From positions 1 through 8,092 of the forward strand of contig SKSA01000016.1 in NCBI GenBank assembly GCA_007118195.1: a DNA stretch of 8,092 nucleotides, in the 5' to 3' direction. The notes beneath the pieces were generated by a model that saw only the letters and a list, made by a program, of their open reading frames with translations, made no database searches and had not been told where the DNA came from. Of the stretch, positions 6,877 through 8,092 are shown piece by piece. Numbering within the stretch: the stretch's first letter is position 1; each line of letters begins with the position of its first letter. Source of the DNA: Anaerobacillus sp. Its GTDB lineage: Bacteria > Bacillota > Bacilli > Bacillales > Anaerobacillaceae. The position numbers and the translations under genes are program-made.

Positions 6877-7704
6877 ATGGAGCGTATGTTTAAAAATGGT
6901 GAATTATTTGTGTTTGACTTAGACGGAACATTATATGAAGGAACGGATCATTTTGATTATTATGCAAACCGCCTTCTAATCGATGTACCAGAAGAAAATA
7001 AACAAGCGTTTCTCGATGACTACGAAAAAATGAAAGTAGGAGATCATCTTGTAAAAATCGGAAAAGCTTATGATGTTAAACGAGATACGATATTAACATT
7101 AGATCCATTGTCGTTACGTGTCGTGAAAGTTGAAAAATGGGATGGTGAAGTTTGGTCCGATGAAAACCGGGAGGAATTATATAGCGAAAAGTTAAGCTTT
7201 GATTTTGAGCATATGATAGCGATTGGTGATGGTTGGTGGTTACCTTTTGCAGCGGCAAAGCATTATGGGGTCGGAAATTGTTACCCGCGGTACGTCGAAA
7301 CAAAAGAATATATGGTGACAGAAGCATTTAAATTAGAACCCATCCCTGGTGTTAAAGAGGGACTAGCAACATTAAAAGAAAATAAAAAGATGGTTCTAGT
7401 TACCAATAGTGATATTGATGATGTTGGAAGGTTATTGAAAGAGTTACAATTGGATGAGATTTTTGAACACATGGTCACCTCAGCCAAAAAGCCATCAAAG
7501 ACAGATGAAATTTTTGAAAAACTAGTCGAGCAATACGAAGTCAAGCCAGAACAAGTAGTTTCTATTGGCGATAATTTTATTAATGAAATTGCGCCAGCTC
7601 TGCAAAAAAATATGAAGGCCATTTATATTGATCCATTAAAACCTGAATTTAAACATGAGAATTTAGTTATTGTCAGCAGTCTAGGTGATTGCTTTCAAAT
7701 TTAA
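6877..7704 (+). CDS. HAD-superfamily hydrolase, probable phosphatase
   Basis: This 275-aa soluble protein has the full set of haloacid dehalogenase motifs. Motif I is FVFDLDGT, with nucleophile Asp14 and acid/base Asp16. Motif II is LVTNS (Thr176). The motif III lysine lies in AKKPSKT (204-208), and motif IV is SIGDNFINE, with Asp232 and an acidic Glu237. A long cap of about 135 residues sits between motifs I and II, the C1 arrangement of phosphatases such as phosphoglycolate phosphatase, PpaX and 5'-nucleotidases. The substrate cannot be told from sequence. The cap contains AIGDGWWLPFAAAKHYGV, which resembles a second motif IV. The start ATG 6877 follows an AAGGGG binding site at 6861-6866 with 10-nt spacing. 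The gene has its own terminator and stands as a single-gene unit, so its context gives no clue to function. Confidence 0.85.
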   Translation: MERMFKNGELFVFDLDGTLYEGTDHFDYYANRLLIDVPEENKQAFLDDYEKMKVGDHLVKIGKAYDVKRDTILTLDPLSLRVVKVEKWDGEVWSDENREELYSEKLSFDFEHMIAIGDGWWLPFAAAKHYGVGNCYPRYVETKEYMVTEAFKLEPIPGVKEGLATLKENKKMVLVTNSDIDDVGRLLKELQLDEIFEHMVTSAKKPSKTDEIFEKLVEQYEVKPEQVVSIGDNFINEIAPALQKNMKAIYIDPLKPEFKHENLVIVSSLGDCFQI

Positions 7705-7716
7705 TGATATTTTATT

Positions 7717-7761
7717 TAGCTGATTTAAATTGAGGAAACTCTTTTAAAGTCAGCTTTTTTT
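7717..7761 (+). terminator. Rho-independent terminator after the HAD gene
   Basis: The outer stem pairs AGCTGAT (7718-7724) with GTCAGCT (7749-7755), including one G-T wobble. The tip is GAG-GAAA-CTC with a GNRA-type loop, and the middle is imperfectly paired and AT-rich. A run of seven T follows at 7755-7761. It begins 13 bp after the HAD stop codon. Its right arm also contains the stop codon of the convergent small reading frame. Confidence 0.8.
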
Positions 7762-7956
7762 GTTAGTGTTGGAAAGTTGGTTAATTAGGGCCATTTTTTT
7801 CATTATAGAAGGAGATGCTCCTGCGTCTACTAGTAACGTTTCGGAGCATGCTTCCTCGTCGCAAAGCTGCACGATGATTGACATAGAAGGTTCACATGTT
7901 GTGATTGAGGTCAGTAGCTTCACGGCGAAGTGATGGAAATCATCCGCCTTTTTCAC
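7750..7956 (-). CDS. Small hypothetical protein, faintly HPr-like
   Basis: A 68-residue reading frame with fairly balanced codon use, richer in G+C than its surroundings. The region LVDAGASPSIMKKMALI recalls the V-x-A-K-S-I-M-x-x-M-x-L signature of the HPr fold, and FHHFAVKLL could stand where HPr has its phosphorylated-histidine segment. The rest does not clearly match, and the protein ends before the last strand and helix of HPr (about 88 aa). The only usable start is GTG at 7954-7956; no ribosome binding site precedes it, and an in-frame TAA lies 18 bases further upstream. It may be an intact small gene with an unusual start, a decayed HPr-like gene, or chance. Its stop lies inside the HAD terminator, so the two genes would converge. 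Confidence 0.35.
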   Translation of the reverse strand: MKKADDFHHFAVKLLTSITTCEPSMSIIVQLCDEEACSETLLVDAGASPSIMKKMALINQLSNTNKKS

Positions 7957-8092
7957 CTTTGATGCTACGGTGTTTTACTACTTTGAAAACTTTTTATGAA
8001 TTTATACCCAATGGTGTATCTGTTCACATAAGTATCAATATGATTTCATCGTGATTTCACATTCTAACACTAAGCTAAAAATATAAAGTAGC
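7957..8092. other. Non-coding right edge with possible regulatory sequence
   Basis: No reading frame of note on either strand. The stretch is AT-rich and contains the direct repeat described separately. TTCACA at 8056-8061 matches the -35 consensus at five of six positions, and TATAAA lies at 8082-8087, but the 20-bp spacing is longer than ideal. If this is a promoter, it serves a plus-strand gene beyond the window. Confidence 0.4.
8041..8059. repeat. Direct repeat TGATTTCA with 11-bp period
   Basis: TGATTTCA occurs at 8041-8048 and again at 8052-8059, one helical turn apart (3-bp gap). Tandem half-sites at 11-bp period are typical of OmpR/PhoP-family response regulators, which bind as head-to-tail dimers. 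The second copy overlaps the TTCACA -35-like element. No regulator can be named from the motif. Confidence 0.45.

Noticed and set aside
245..7255. Apparent excess of AGCGG (the B. subtilis Chi) on the plus strand
   Set aside because: I count about six on the plus strand and two on the minus strand, close to chance for a 5-mer at this length, so no conclusion can be drawn.
7281..7622. 113-codon minus-strand frame inside the HAD gene
   Set aside because: Antisense shadow of a gene with all catalytic motifs intact; no start signal or recognisable domain.
7815..7849. Inverted repeat ATGCTCC / GGAGCAT with a 21-bp gap
   Set aside because: Seven base pairs with a long loop inside a possible coding frame; not followed by a T run and easily explained by chance.
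7811..7879. Plus-strand 20-codon frame after AGAAGGAG at 7807-7814
   Set aside because: The ATG at 7815 abuts the binding-site-like sequence with no spacing, and the product is very short; the sequence is better read as part of the minus-strand frame.
1..8092. tRNA, rRNA, CRISPR array, transposase or phage genes
   Set aside because: None seen: no cloverleaf or rRNA-like stretch, no spaced repeat array, and no transposase or integrase motifs in any frame.

Overview
This window looks like chromosomal DNA from a low-GC Gram-positive bacterium of the Bacillaceae type. The coding sequence is AT-rich and uses AT-ending codons. Ribosome binding sites are AGGAG-like, terminators are strong hairpins followed by T runs, and the two largest proteins belong to the AddAB/RexAB branch of helicase-nucleases used by Firmicutes in place of RecBCD. 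The species cannot be named from this sequence.

Layout: (1) Positions 1-217 are a non-coding leader. It holds a good sigma-A type promoter (-10 TATAAT), an imperfect LexA-like palindrome upstream of it, a small hairpin, and at the extreme left edge a GGGACACCC sequence that may be the end of an intergenic repeat. (2) Positions 221-6600 are a two-gene operon. The first gene is an AddB/RexB-like subunit of about 983 aa, with an inactive helicase-like body, an iron-sulphur staple and a PD-(D/E)XK nuclease. The second is an AddA/RexA/RecB-like UvrD-family helicase of about 1146 aa with its own C-terminal PD-(D/E)XK nuclease. The genes overlap and are probably translationally coupled. (3) Positions 6601-6745 hold a short coding-looking tail out of frame with the helicase, then a strong terminator. 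(4) Positions 6877-7704 are a lone HAD-superfamily hydrolase with its own terminator. (5) Positions 7750-7956, on the minus strand, are a small possible gene with a faint HPr-like pattern, converging on the HAD gene. (6) Positions 7957-8092 are non-coding, with an 11-bp-period direct repeat next to a -35-like element that may regulate a gene beyond the right edge.

The two large proteins most likely form one heterodimeric DNA-end-processing machine. The second subunit would translocate along DNA using ATP, both nuclease domains would degrade the strands, and the first subunit would hold and scan one strand. Both are clearly shorter than B. subtilis AddB and AddA, as recalled, and the first lacks the N-terminal Walker A. 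The pair is therefore either the organism's main RexAB-type recombination enzyme or a second, divergent copy beside a classical AddAB; the window alone cannot decide. The HAD protein is not obviously linked to the operon.
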